12,942 nucleotides of DNA from Methanomicrobiales archaeon (GTDB lineage Archaea > Halobacteriota > Methanomicrobia > Methanomicrobiales > JACTUA01): NCBI GenBank assembly GCA_028678555.1, contig JAJRDF010000062.1, positions 1-12,942 of the forward strand, in the 5' to 3' direction. Numbering within the stretch: the first letter of the stretch is position 1; the number at the start of each line of letters is the position of its first letter. A model generated the notes under the pieces. The model made no database searches. It saw only the letters and a program-made list of their open reading frames with translations, and was not told the origin of the DNA. Made by a program: the position numbers and the translations under genes. Shown here one piece after another: positions 1 to 6,111 of this stretch.

Positions 1-159
1 AATACTCAACGAATGGTAGGAACCGAGACACATCAACAGGAGAAAACCTCAAGCGTCGCGGCGGGGGCGGAGCCGTAGCGGAGCCCCCGAGAGCGTCTCA
101 CCAGTCCACCTGAAATTGTGGAATCCGACATGAAGTGATTCTGTGAATCTGATGCACCC
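1..159. other. Intergenic end downstream of xseB
   Basis: No convincing coding region is seen in these bases. They hold a GC-rich inverted/direct repeat (listed separately) and a small perfect hairpin, GATTC-tgt-GAATC at 137-149, about 11 bases beyond the xseB stop codon. The small hairpin lies where a 3' end of the minus-strand xseAB transcript would fall, but it has no T-run, so it cannot be called a terminator. The far left could be downstream sequence of a gene outside the window. Confidence 0.5.
52..97. repeat. GC-rich inverted repeat with internal and flanking direct repeats
   Basis: GGGGGC at 63-68 is complementary to GCCCCC at 83-88, with one more C-G pair outside (62 and 89), giving a 7-bp stem around a 14-base loop. 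Inside, the octamer GCGGAGCC occurs twice (67-74 and 78-85) with an 11-base period. The hexamer AGCGTC flanks the structure at 52-57 and 92-97. It could be a transcript 3'-end hairpin or one copy of a dispersed palindromic element. A single copy in this window does not allow a choice. Confidence 0.45.
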
Positions 160-348
160 TCAGGGGGGGCACTTTGTGACTTCAGTGATCTTCAGCTCTG
201 CCTCGGCGAGGAGCCGCTCGCACTCCTTCACCAGCACCGCTCCCCGTTCGTAGAGCTCGATGGAGCGGTCCAGCGTGGTCTCGCTGTCCTCGATCTGCCT
301 GACAATCTCGCGGAGCTCGGTCATCAGCTCCTCAAACTTCCGTGTCAT
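160..348 (-). CDS. xseB: Exodeoxyribonuclease VII small subunit (XseB)
   Basis: This 62-residue protein is the small helical subunit of exonuclease VII, a cytoplasmic nuclease that degrades single-stranded DNA from either end. It follows the family pattern: an N-terminal FEELM helix, then a central TTLDRSIELYERGAVLV segment and a C-terminal helix rich in acidic residues and lysine (LLAEAELKI), all predicted coiled coil. Length is at the short end of the family (about 60-80). The start at 348 is fixed by a near-perfect ribosome binding site, AGGAGGTG, on the minus strand just upstream. The gene overlaps the end of xseA by 17 bases in another frame, which suggests translational coupling of the two subunits. 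The stop follows a run of seven G in plus-strand reading, a place where sequencing slippage could alter the last residues. Confidence 0.9.
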   Translation of the reverse strand: MTRKFEELMTELREIVRQIEDSETTLDRSIELYERGAVLVKECERLLAEAELKITEVTKCPP

Positions 349-1579
349 GGTACACCTCCTCCACCTTCACCTGTCCGCCACCGTCCTTCATCCGCAGCCG
401 GAGCCGGTCCCCGGCCAGGATCTCCCTGGCACTCCGGACCGGCCTCCCCCCTTTTTCCACCATGCAGTACCCCCGTGCCAGGAGGAGGTGCGGGCTCCTC
501 CCCTCCAGGGCTGACCTGGCCTGGGCACACACAGACCTCGCGGCCTCCAGCCGGTAGCGGACGGCCTTCCGGAGCATCTCGTCCCGGTCCGCCACCCGCT
601 GACGCAGCTCATTCAGCCGCCGCTCGAGCCTTGCAGGATGGACACGCTGCCTGAGTTCCTCCAGCACCTCCCGGCTGTGGATCACCCGTTTCACGAGGCC
701 GGTGCCCATCCGGTCCCGGAGCGATCCGATCTCCTTGGCCATCTCGGCCCGGTCCGGGACCACCAGCTCCGCTGCCGCCGAGGGAGTCGGGGCCCGCCGG
801 TCGGCGGCCAGATCCGCGAGAACCCAGTCCACATCGTGCCCAACCGCCGAGACCACGGGCACCGGCGAGGCTGCGATGGCCCGCACCACGTCCGGGTGGT
901 TGAAGGGGAAGAGATCCTCGAAGGACCCGCCCCCCCTCCCCACGATGATCACATCCACCATCCCGGCCAGGCGTGCGAGGGCGGCGGCGATCTCCACATG
1001 GGCACCGTCGCCCTGCACGGCCGTGGGGGAGAGGACGATCTCCACGGGGTAACGCCGGCCGATGACCGTGCAGATGTCCTGAAACGCGGCTCCCGATGCG
1101 GCGGTGACGACCCCCACCCGGGCAGGGTACCGGGGGATCTCCCGCTTCCGGGCCTGTTCAAAGAGACCCTCGGCAGCCAGCTCCCGCTTCCACCGCTCCA
1201 CCAGCAGGTGCTTCTCCCCCTCGCCGGCCTTCTTCATCTCCCGTACGATGATCTGGTACTTCCCCTGCGGCTCGTACACCTGCACGGATCCCGAGACCAC
1301 CACCGCCATACCATTCTTCGGTTCGAAGTCCAGCCGGCATGCCGCGGATCTCCACATCACGCAGTTCACCAGGTAGCCGCGGCTGCCCACCGTTTCGGAG
1401 AGGGAAAAGTAGTGGTGGCCCGAGGGATGAGGGCGGAAGTTGGAGACCTCCCCCTGGACCCAGAAGTCCTGGAGGGCCTGGATGTCCAGGGCGTCCACAA
1501 TGATCCCGGAGACCTCCGAGACCCGGAGGACCAGGGCGCCGGGACCCGCTTTCCCGTCCAGCGGCAGCGCCGTTTGCAT
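332..1579 (-). CDS. xseA: Exodeoxyribonuclease VII large subunit (XseA)
   Basis: The product (415 residues from ATG 1579) is the catalytic large subunit of exonuclease VII. An N-terminal OB fold binds single-stranded DNA (WVQGEVSNFRPHPSGHHYFSL, then YEPQGKYQIIV). The nuclease core carries GVVTAASGAAFQDI, VIIVGRGGGSFEDLFPFN and VVSAVGHDVDWVLADLAADR followed by RAPTPSAAAELV, all family hallmarks. A helical stretch shorter than in E. coli leads to the conserved C-terminal LARGYCMVEKGG segment that contacts XseB. The frame stays open to 1972, but that extension has no homology, overlaps the divergent gene, and the alignment starts near 1579. No ribosome binding site precedes 1579, whereas a TATA-like box sits 25-29 bases upstream, so a leaderless message is likely. 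Bacterial-type exonuclease VII occurs in some methanogens; horizontal acquisition is an inference. Confidence 0.93.
   Translation of the reverse strand: MQTALPLDGKAGPGALVLRVSEVSGIIVDALDIQALQDFWVQGEVSNFRPHPSGHHYFSLSETVGSRGYLVNCVMWRSAACRLDFEPKNGMAVVVSGSVQVYEPQGKYQIIVREMKKAGEGEKHLLVERWKRELAAEGLFEQARKREIPRYPARVGVVTAASGAAFQDICTVIGRRYPVEIVLSPTAVQGDGAHVEIAAALARLAGMVDVIIVGRGGGSFEDLFPFNHPDVVRAIAASPVPVVSAVGHDVDWVLADLAADRRAPTPSAAAELVVPDRAEMAKEIGSLRDRMGTGLVKRVIHSREVLEELRQRVHPARLERRLNELRQRVADRDEMLRKAVRYRLEAARSVCAQARSALEGRSPHLLLARGYCMVEKGGRPVRSAREILAGDRLRLRMKDGGGQVKVEEVYHDTEV
349..360 (-). promoter_or_regulatory. Strong ribosome binding site of xseB
   Basis: On the minus strand this reads AGGAGGTGTACC directly before the ATG at 348. 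AGGAGGTG is a long match to the complement of the archaeal 16S rRNA 3' end. It lies inside the last codons of xseA and fixes the xseB start. Confidence 0.8.
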
Positions 1580-1587
1580 CCCATGCG

Positions 1588-1592
1588 TATAT
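1588..1592 (+). promoter_or_regulatory. TATA-like box for the divergent isomerase-like gene
   Basis: GCGTATATGC has a TATAT core whose centre is about 30 bases before the ATG at 1620. No ribosome binding site precedes that ATG, so a leaderless or nearly leaderless transcript is plausible. The two TATA-like cores in this intergenic space are 16 bases apart, and each suits the gene on the other side. Confidence 0.42.
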
Positions 1593-1603
1593 GCCCTGTG
1601 CGG

Positions 1604-1608
1604 TATAT
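1604..1608 (-). promoter_or_regulatory. TATA-like box for xseAB
   Basis: On the minus strand the TCATATACCG segment holds an ATATA core whose centre is about 27 bases before the xseA ATG (1579). That is the spacing expected between an archaeal TATA box and the transcription start if the start is the first base of the start codon. Absence of a Shine-Dalgarno sequence fits. Confidence 0.45.
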
Positions 1609-1619
1609 GAACTCCCCAC

Positions 1620-2441
1620 ATGATCCCGGTGTCCGCCTCCAGCATGTTCTTCCACGAGTACCCGCTGGACGAGATCTTTGACGCCGTGGAGGAGGCTGGC
1701 CTCGACGGGATCGAGTTCTGGCTGGAGACCCCGCACTTCTGGCTCCAGGGTCTCCCTGATGGTGAGCTGGTGGCGGCCCTCCGCTCCCACCCCCGGATCT
1801 CCTCCCTCCAGATCCATGCGCCGGTGCTGGATCTCAACCCCTGCTCCATCAACCCCGACGTGGCGGAGGCGTCCCGCCGGTGGGCCGTGGCGGCGGTGGA
1901 GCTCGCGGCGCGGGTGGGGGCTGCGGTCGTCACCGTGCACCCGGGGAAACGGACTGCCATGAGACCTCCCATGGCCGATGACTACCGCCGGTTCGGGCGG
2001 TACCTGTCAGTTCTCCGGGACGCGGCGTCCGGGCGCCCGGTGACGGTTGCCATGGAGAACGTGGAGCCCCGGGTGAACGCGATCATCGCCACGCCGGATG
2101 AGGCCAGGAACCTGCTGGACCGGGAGGGGTGGCTCTCCTTCACTCTTGATATCTCCCATGCCATGAACCACTCTCCGGGTCTCCTCACCGGCTTCGTGGA
2201 GACCTGCGGCGATCGCCTGGCGAACGTGCACGTTTCCCGTGCAGCGGACGGTGTCATGCACCTCCCGCTGGAAGAGGATCCTGTCGTCGGCGCGGTGATC
2301 AGAGCGATTGTGAGAGGAGGCTACCGGGGCCCCCTGACCCTGGAGATCGAGGACCAGAACCTGGCCCACGAACTCTCCCTCGAGGAGAAGATCCAGCTGC
2401 TGGCCGGGGAAGCGGAGTTTCTCCGACGGTGCACGGGCTGA
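1620..2441 (+). CDS. Sugar phosphate isomerase/epimerase-like TIM-barrel protein
   Basis: The 273-residue protein belongs to the xylose isomerase-like TIM-barrel superfamily (AP endonuclease 2 / sugar phosphate isomerase group). Repeated strand-end motifs carry likely divalent-metal and substrate ligands: His66 in LQIHAPV, His107 in VTVHPG, Glu146 in AMENVEPR, Asp177 and His180 in TLDISHA, His204 in NVHVS and Glu242/Glu244 in LEIED. DGIEFWLE near residue 29 is the usual barrel strand 2. The sequence supports a metal-dependent isomerase, epimerase or endonuclease-like fold, but not a particular substrate. The start at 1620 gives a normal N-terminal strand (IPVSASSMFF); ATG 1644 is an alternative. 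The gene stands alone, divergent from xseAB, so context gives no pathway. Endonuclease IV itself seems unlikely, because it normally carries a longer set of zinc ligands. Confidence 0.8.
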   Translation: MIPVSASSMFFHEYPLDEIFDAVEEAGLDGIEFWLETPHFWLQGLPDGELVAALRSHPRISSLQIHAPVLDLNPCSINPDVAEASRRWAVAAVELAARVGAAVVTVHPGKRTAMRPPMADDYRRFGRYLSVLRDAASGRPVTVAMENVEPRVNAIIATPDEARNLLDREGWLSFTLDISHAMNHSPGLLTGFVETCGDRLANVHVSRAADGVMHLPLEEDPVVGAVIRAIVRGGYRGPLTLEIEDQNLAHELSLEEKIQLLAGEAEFLRRCTG

Positions 2442-2534
2442 TGCGTTACTTTTATCACGCGTGGGATCGATGATTATACCGACGGGGCGGATTTCCCTCC
2501 TGCACGCTTTTCCGGCGTGCGGCTCCCGTTGTGA
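2442..2534. promoter_or_regulatory. Leader region with hairpin before the CNNM-type gene
   Basis: This 93-base gap has two weak AT-rich candidates for a TATA box (TTTTAT at 2450-2455 and ATTATA at 2473-2478). It also holds a perfect hairpin, GCACGC at 2502-2507 with GCGTGC at 2515-2520, seven-base loop. The hairpin ends about 15 bases before the next ATG, so it would lie in the 5' leader if either promoter is used. No Shine-Dalgarno sequence is visible before 2535. Calling it regulatory is inference. Confidence 0.3.
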
Positions 2535-3836
2535 ATGCAGATGGCACAGGAACCCGTGTTAATCGCGATTTTTTTCGCGTGTATCTTCTTGTCGGCCTTC
2601 TTCTCAGGATCCGAGGTGGCCCTTATCTCCATCACCCAGGCCAAGGTGAGGGCTCTCATGAAGACCCGCGGCAAGAACGCCGCAGCGCTCGCTGCCCTCA
2701 AGAAGGAGCCGGACCATATCCTGATTACCGTGCTCATCGGGAACAACCTGGTGAACGTGACGGCCGCAGCGGTGGCCACCTCCCTTGCCATCGGCCGGTT
2801 CGGTGATGCAGGGGTCGGGATTGCGACGGGAGTCGTGGTGTTCATCCTCCTGGTCTTCGGTGAGATCGGCCCCAAGATGCTGGCCGTCCGGCACACGGAA
2901 CCCATCGCGCTGGCCGTGGCCCGGCCCATCCGCCTCCTCTCCCGGATCTTCTCGCCGGTTCTCTGGGTTTTTGACCGCCTGAGCCGCTCCAATACCCTCA
3001 CAGCCGCCTTTGCGAAGCCGGCCATCACCGAGGATGAGATCCGGGGATGGATCGACCTGGGGGAGGAAGAGGGGACCATCGAGAAGGATGAGCAGGAGAT
3101 GCTCTACAATGTTCTCGCGTTTGGCGACACGACGGCCCGGGAGGTGATGACCCCCCGGCTGGACGTAGTGATGGTGGAGGACACGGCCACCATACGGGAG
3201 GCCGCCAGGATCTTTGAGGAGATGGGATTCTCGCGCCTGCCGGTCTTCCATGACCAGAAGGACAACGTGACCGGCCTCCTGAACGTGAAGGATGTGTTCC
3301 CGGCGGTGCTGGCGGGGCGGCAGAACGAGGGGATCCGCGATCTCACCACCGAGCCCTACTTTGTCCCCGAGTCCAAGAAGATCGACGAGATCCTGAAGGA
3401 GCTGCAGCGCAGGAAGGTCCACATGGCGATGGTGCTGGACGAGTACGGGGTCTTTGCCGGCGTCCTGACCGTCGAGGACATCCTGGAAGAGCTGGTGGGG
3501 GACATCATGGACGAGTTTGATGACCAGGAGGAGCCCGGTATCCAGCAGGTGGAGCAGGGGGTCTATTTCGTCCACGGCCATGTCTGGGTGGAGGAGCTGA
3601 ACGCCCAGCTGGGGACCCATCTCCCCGTGGAAGAATCCTTCGAGACGCTGGGGGGCCTCATCATCGAACGGCTGGGACATATCCCCCACAAGGGCGAGAC
3701 GGTGACCATCACCGAGGCGGGGGTCAGGCTCGCGGTCCTGCAGATGTGGGGGCGCCGGATCCGGAAGGTAAAGGTGACTCTCCCCCCGGCAGGAAACCCG
3801 CTGCCGGGGCCCGGCACCGAAGGGGGAAGCGGATGA
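2535..3836 (+). CDS. CNNM/CorC-family membrane protein (DUF21-CBS-CorC_HlyC)
   Basis: This 433-residue membrane protein has the full architecture of the hemolysin-like CNNM/CorC family. Residues 1-150 form a DUF21 region with about four hydrophobic segments (near 7-29, 62-86, 95-117 and 125-147) and the family motifs SAFFSGSEVAL, GNNLVN and FGEIGPK. Two CBS domains follow at about 203-325 (REVMTPRLDVV, FSRLPVF, KVHMAMVLDEYGVFAGVLT). A C-terminal CorC_HlyC domain lies at about 335-415 (LGGLIIERLGHIPHKGE). Family members transport or sense Mg2+ and related ions, with CBS domains binding adenine nucleotides; hemolysis by archaeal members is not established. ATG 2541 is an alternative start two codons in. 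The stop overlaps the purN start as ATGA, indicating coupling although the functions look unrelated. Confidence 0.9.
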   Translation: MQMAQEPVLIAIFFACIFLSAFFSGSEVALISITQAKVRALMKTRGKNAAALAALKKEPDHILITVLIGNNLVNVTAAAVATSLAIGRFGDAGVGIATGVVVFILLVFGEIGPKMLAVRHTEPIALAVARPIRLLSRIFSPVLWVFDRLSRSNTLTAAFAKPAITEDEIRGWIDLGEEEGTIEKDEQEMLYNVLAFGDTTAREVMTPRLDVVMVEDTATIREAARIFEEMGFSRLPVFHDQKDNVTGLLNVKDVFPAVLAGRQNEGIRDLTTEPYFVPESKKIDEILKELQRRKVHMAMVLDEYGVFAGVLTVEDILEELVGDIMDEFDDQEEPGIQQVEQGVYFVHGHVWVEELNAQLGTHLPVEESFETLGGLIIERLGHIPHKGETVTITEAGVRLAVLQMWGRRIRKVKVTLPPAGNPLPGPGTEGGSG

Positions 3837-4435
3837 AAGGATTTGCCGTCATGGCCTCCGGGCGGGGATCCAACTTCCAGGCCCTCATTGACGCAATGAA
3901 GGAGGGTACCCTTCCGGCCTGCTGCCTCCGGCTCATCACCGACAACCCGTCGGCCTACGCCATCGAACGAGCGGAGAAGGCCGGGATCCCGGTGACGGTA
4001 CTGGACTATGCCTCCTATCCGGACCGGTCCGCCTATGAACAGGCCCTGCTCCGGGAGATGCGGGCGACCGGGGCCGACCTCTTCGTTCTCGCCGGGTACA
4101 TGCGGATCCTGGACCGGGAGATCGTGGAGGCGTTCCCCCGCCGGATCCTGAACATCCACCCGGCGCTCCTCCCTTCCTTCCCCGGGCTGCACGCCCAGCG
4201 GCAGGCCCTGGAGCACGGCGTCCGGGTCTCCGGCTGCTCCGTCCACCTGGTGGACTCCGGCACCGACACGGGCCCCATCATCCTGCAGCGGTGCGTGAGG
4301 GTGGAGCAGGACGACACCGAGGAGAGCCTTGCCGATCGGATCCTGGAGGAGGAGCACCGGATCCTTCCCGAGGCGGTGCGGCTCTTCATGGAGGGGAGGC
4401 TGAACGTGCAGGGAAGGCGGGTCCGGATCCGGTGA
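3833..4435 (+). CDS. purN: Phosphoribosylglycinamide formyltransferase (PurN)
   Basis: PurN transfers a formyl group from 10-formyltetrahydrofolate (or the archaeal pterin equivalent) to glycinamide ribonucleotide, step 3 of purine synthesis, in the cytoplasm. The 200-residue product matches family length. It shows the N-terminal phosphate-binding SGRGSNFQAL, the catalytic ILNIHPALLPSFPG with Asn107 and His109, and HLVDSGTDTGPII with Asp145, which correspond to the E. coli triad Asn106, His108 and Asp144. The start at 3833 overlaps the upstream stop (ATGA) and follows an AAGGGGGAAG purine stretch. The frame is open 87 bases further upstream, but that part is a proline/arginine-rich shadow of the previous gene. 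Whether this archaeon uses a folate or methanopterin cofactor cannot be seen here. Confidence 0.95.
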   Translation: MKGFAVMASGRGSNFQALIDAMKEGTLPACCLRLITDNPSAYAIERAEKAGIPVTVLDYASYPDRSAYEQALLREMRATGADLFVLAGYMRILDREIVEAFPRRILNIHPALLPSFPGLHAQRQALEHGVRVSGCSVHLVDSGTDTGPIILQRCVRVEQDDTEESLADRILEEEHRILPEAVRLFMEGRLNVQGRRVRIR

Positions 4436-4486
4436 TCCGGCTCCACTTCCGGTGTGCCCCGGCATTCCGGGCAGGAGAGGTGAGGG

Positions 4487-4822
4487 ATGGGCCGCAGACA
4501 GGTCTCCGGTGACGCGCGGAAGATCGCCCGGGAACGGATCGTGATCCTCTTTGCCAGGGCAGGGCAGTTCTTCCCTTCCTACAGCGAGGGGAGCGACCGG
4601 TGCGTGGCCCTGGCCCGCCGCATCGCCATGCGGCACCGGGTACGGATCCCCCGCCACCTGCGGCGGCGCTACTGCCGCCGGTGCGGGGCGTTCCTTGTGC
4701 CGGGGGTGAACCTGCGGGTGAGGATCCGTCGGGGGAAGGTGGTGGCCACCTGCCTCCGGTGCCGCCGGCAGCGGCGGTACTGCCTCGGGAGGAGGAGCAA
4801 TGGACAGACGCACGATACATGA
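4487..4822 (+). CDS. rnp4: Ribonuclease P protein component 4 (Rpp21/Rpr2 family)
   Basis: This 111-residue basic protein is one of the archaeal RNase P proteins, homologous to eukaryotic Rpp21/Rpr2. It binds the specificity side of the catalytic RNA and helps process the 5' ends of tRNA precursors. Two N-terminal helices (ARKIARERIVILFARAG and the CVALARRIAMRH stretch) precede a zinc ribbon with Cys63-x2-Cys66 and Cys89-x2-Cys92 set among many arginines. A ribosome binding site, GAGGTGAGG, lies directly before ATG 4487. The last 23 bases overlap the start of the YhbY gene. Pairing of Rpr2 and a CRM-domain gene upstream of rps19e is a known archaeal arrangement, supporting the assignment. A 51-base gap separates it from purN, so it may begin a new transcript. 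Confidence 0.88.
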   Translation: MGRRQVSGDARKIARERIVILFARAGQFFPSYSEGSDRCVALARRIAMRHRVRIPRHLRRRYCRRCGAFLVPGVNLRVRIRRGKVVATCLRCRRQRRYCLGRRSNGQTHDT

Positions 4823-5057
4823 ACTGAAACCGACGGTATGGATCGGAAAACGGGGGGTCACTCCCGAAGCAGTGGAGGAGGTCACCCGCCAGCTGGAGGA
4901 CCGGAAGGTGGTGAAGATCCGCTGGCTCCAGAGCGCGGAGGTGGATCCTTCCGACCTGGCTGCCCGGACCGGATCAGAGGTGGTGGATATCCGGGGGCGG
5001 ACGGTGGTCCTCGCCGCACGACGGGAGAGATCGGGGAAACCTCCTCGAAATATATAA
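4800..5057 (+). CDS. YhbY family (CRM domain) RNA-binding protein
   Basis: The 85-residue protein is a single CRM domain. Bacterial YhbY associates with pre-50S ribosomal particles, and plant CRM proteins act in intron splicing; the archaeal role is thought to be RNA binding in ribosome or RNase P biogenesis. Visible features are LKPTVWIGKRGVTPEAVEEV, whose GKRG loop (residues 16-19) corresponds to the RNA-binding GxxG motif, followed by a lysine-rich KVVKIRWL strand and the final strand RTVVLAARR. The start at 4800 has a purine-rich site, GGAGGAGC, upstream and overlaps the RNase P gene by 23 bases. The stop TAA (5055-5057) is part of the TATA box that drives rps19e. Confidence 0.87.
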   Translation: MDRRTIHELKPTVWIGKRGVTPEAVEEVTRQLEDRKVVKIRWLQSAEVDPSDLAARTGSEVVDIRGRTVVLAARRERSGKPPRNI

Positions 5058-5060
5058 AAA
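5049..5060 (+). promoter_or_regulatory. TATA promoter of the rps19e operon
   Basis: AAATATATAAAA is a textbook archaeal TATA element, preceded by the purine pair GA that may serve as part of the BRE. Transcription should begin about 25-27 bases downstream, near 5080, giving a leader of about 37 bases before ATG 5118. The leader ends in GGTGGTGGGTGATCG, a good ribosome binding site. The element overlaps the stop codon of the preceding gene. Confidence 0.75.
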
Positions 5061-5117
5061 GCTTCTGAACCAATAGGTAAAGACTGCCATTAGGTTTGAA
5101 GTGGTGGTGGGTGATCG

Positions 5118-5567
5118 ATGACCACAGTATATGATGTGCCGGCGGAACTCCTGATCCCGAGGGCAGCGGAGGAGCTCCGGGGAAAGAAGGAGCTCACGCC
5201 CCCGGCCTGGGCACCTTTCGTGAAGACCGGGGTGCACCAGCAGATGCCGCCCGAGAACCCGGACTGGTGGTATCTCAGGGCCGCATCCGTGCTCCGGCGG
5301 CTGTATGTGGACGGGCCTGTGGGTGTGCAGCGGATGCGCACCGCCTACGGGGGCAAGAGGGACCGGGGATCCAGCCCCTTCCAGTTCCGGAAGGGCAGCG
5401 GGTCGATCCTGCGCAAGATCTTCCAGCAGCTGGAGGCAACCGGCTTTGTGGAGAAGGGGAAGGAGGGGCGGCAGATCTCTCCCGCCGGGCGTTCCTTCCT
5501 GGACGCTGTCGCGCAGGGAATGAAGAAGACCGCCGCCGAGAAGGTCCCTGACCTCTCGCGGTACTGA
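5118..5567 (+). CDS. rps19e: Small ribosomal subunit protein S19e (eS19)
   Basis: eS19 is an archaeal/eukaryotic protein of the 30S head, needed for small-subunit maturation. The 149-residue product matches family length. It carries the signature PENPDWWYLRAASVLRRLY, followed by GPVGVQRMRTAYGGKRDRG, which together make up the conserved winged-helix core. The end has the expected SGSILRKIFQQLEATGFVEK and GRQISPAGRSFLDAVA. It is the first gene after a strong TATA promoter and probably heads the long operon that continues at least to srp54. The start is supported by GGTGATC just upstream. Many archaea have the same order of S19e, PDCD5-like protein, L39e, L31e, eIF6 and L18a. Confidence 0.96.
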   Translation: MTTVYDVPAELLIPRAAEELRGKKELTPPAWAPFVKTGVHQQMPPENPDWWYLRAASVLRRLYVDGPVGVQRMRTAYGGKRDRGSSPFQFRKGSGSILRKIFQQLEATGFVEKGKEGRQISPAGRSFLDAVAQGMKKTAAEKVPDLSRY

Positions 5568-5579
5568 CGGGAAAGACCA

Positions 5580-5918
5580 ATGGGGGACGACGAGCTCGCG
5601 GCCCTGCGCCGGCGCAGGATGGCGGAACTCCAGAGGCAGACGGCAGACCAGCAGGTGATGGAGGAGGAACTCCGGCGCCAGCAGGAGACCGATGCCCAGA
5701 TCCACCTGGTGCTCATGCAGATCCTGGAGCCCGAGGCCCGGGAACGGCTGAACAATATCCGCCTGACCAAGCCCGAGTTCGCCCGTGCCATCGAGCAGCA
5801 GCTGGTGCTCCTCGCCCAGAGCGGCCGGCTGAAGCAGAAGATCACCGACGCCCAGCTGAAAGAGCTCCTGAGACAGATCATCCCGGCCAAGAAGGAGTTC
5901 AACATCCGGAGGGGCTGA
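5580..5918 (+). CDS. PDCD5-like DNA-binding protein
   Basis: The 112-residue, highly helical protein belongs to the PDCD5/TFAR19 family. In eukaryotes PDCD5 binds the chaperonin CCT and is linked to apoptosis; archaeal members are described as double-stranded DNA-binding proteins of unsettled function. A charged, flexible N-terminal helix (LAALRRRRMAELQRQ) and a long Gln/Glu-rich helix to about residue 42 lead into the three-helix core. The core motif ILEPEARERLNNIRLTKPE is typical, as is the following IEQQLVLLAQSGRLKQKITD stretch. It lies 12 bases after rps19e and before rpl39e, the usual archaeal position, which suggests coexpression with translation genes. The start is the only ATG giving the normal N-terminus. 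Confidence 0.93.
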   Translation: MGDDELAALRRRRMAELQRQTADQQVMEEELRRQQETDAQIHLVLMQILEPEARERLNNIRLTKPEFARAIEQQLVLLAQSGRLKQKITDAQLKELLRQIIPAKKEFNIRRG

Positions 5919-5955
5919 TCGCGACAGGCTGCATTCCGTTCCTGAAAGGTGACCT

Positions 5956-6108
5956 ATGAGTAAAAAAACGAAAGGGTTGAAGATACGGTTGGGCAAGGCC
6001 TGCGAGCAGAACCGCCGGGTGCCTGCCTGGGTGATGATGAAGACAAAGAGGGCGGTATCCTCCCACCCCAAGCGCCGCAACTGGCGGCGGAGCACTCTCA
6101 AGGTATAG
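5956..6108 (+). CDS. rpl39e: Large ribosomal subunit protein L39e (eL39)
   Basis: This 50-residue, very basic protein lines the nascent-peptide exit tunnel of archaeal and eukaryotic ribosomes. It starts MSKKTKGLKIRLGKACEQNR and ends with the family signature in which RVPAWVMMKTKR is followed by HPKRRNWRRSTLKV. Length equals the family norm of about 50-51. The ribosome binding site AAAGGTGACCT lies directly before the ATG. Only three bases separate its TAG from the rpl31e start. It is easily missed because of its size. Confidence 0.95.
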   Translation: MSKKTKGLKIRLGKACEQNRRVPAWVMMKTKRAVSSHPKRRNWRRSTLKV

Positions 6109-6111
6109 ACC

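Noticed and set aside
52..105. tRNA gene or CRISPR repeat in the left-end GC-rich palindrome
   Set aside because: No cloverleaf with T and anticodon arms can be drawn, and there is only one unit without regularly spaced repeats.
638..1681. Long plus-strand open frame antisense to xseA
   Set aside because: It is rich in His, Gly, Pro and Arg with no recognisable domain, and lies exactly opposite a well-conserved gene. Such shadows are expected in high-GC DNA.
1580..1972. N-terminal extension of xseA up to 1972
   Set aside because: The extension is low-complexity, overlaps the divergent TIM-barrel gene on the other strand, and XseA homology begins just after the ATG at 1579.
2604..3689. 361-residue minus-strand open frame opposite the CNNM-type gene
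   Set aside because: Composition is that of a codon shadow (His, Leu, Gly, Asp rich) and no domain is recognisable.
4436..4486. GCCCCGG/CCGGGC imperfect hairpin between purN and the RNase P gene as a terminator
   Set aside because: The stem is short with a bulge, there is no T-run, and such GC-rich pairings are expected by chance at this composition.
3563..4885. 440-residue minus-strand open frame across purN
   Set aside because: Proline/histidine-rich shadow opposite CNNM, purN and RNase P genes; no motif seen.
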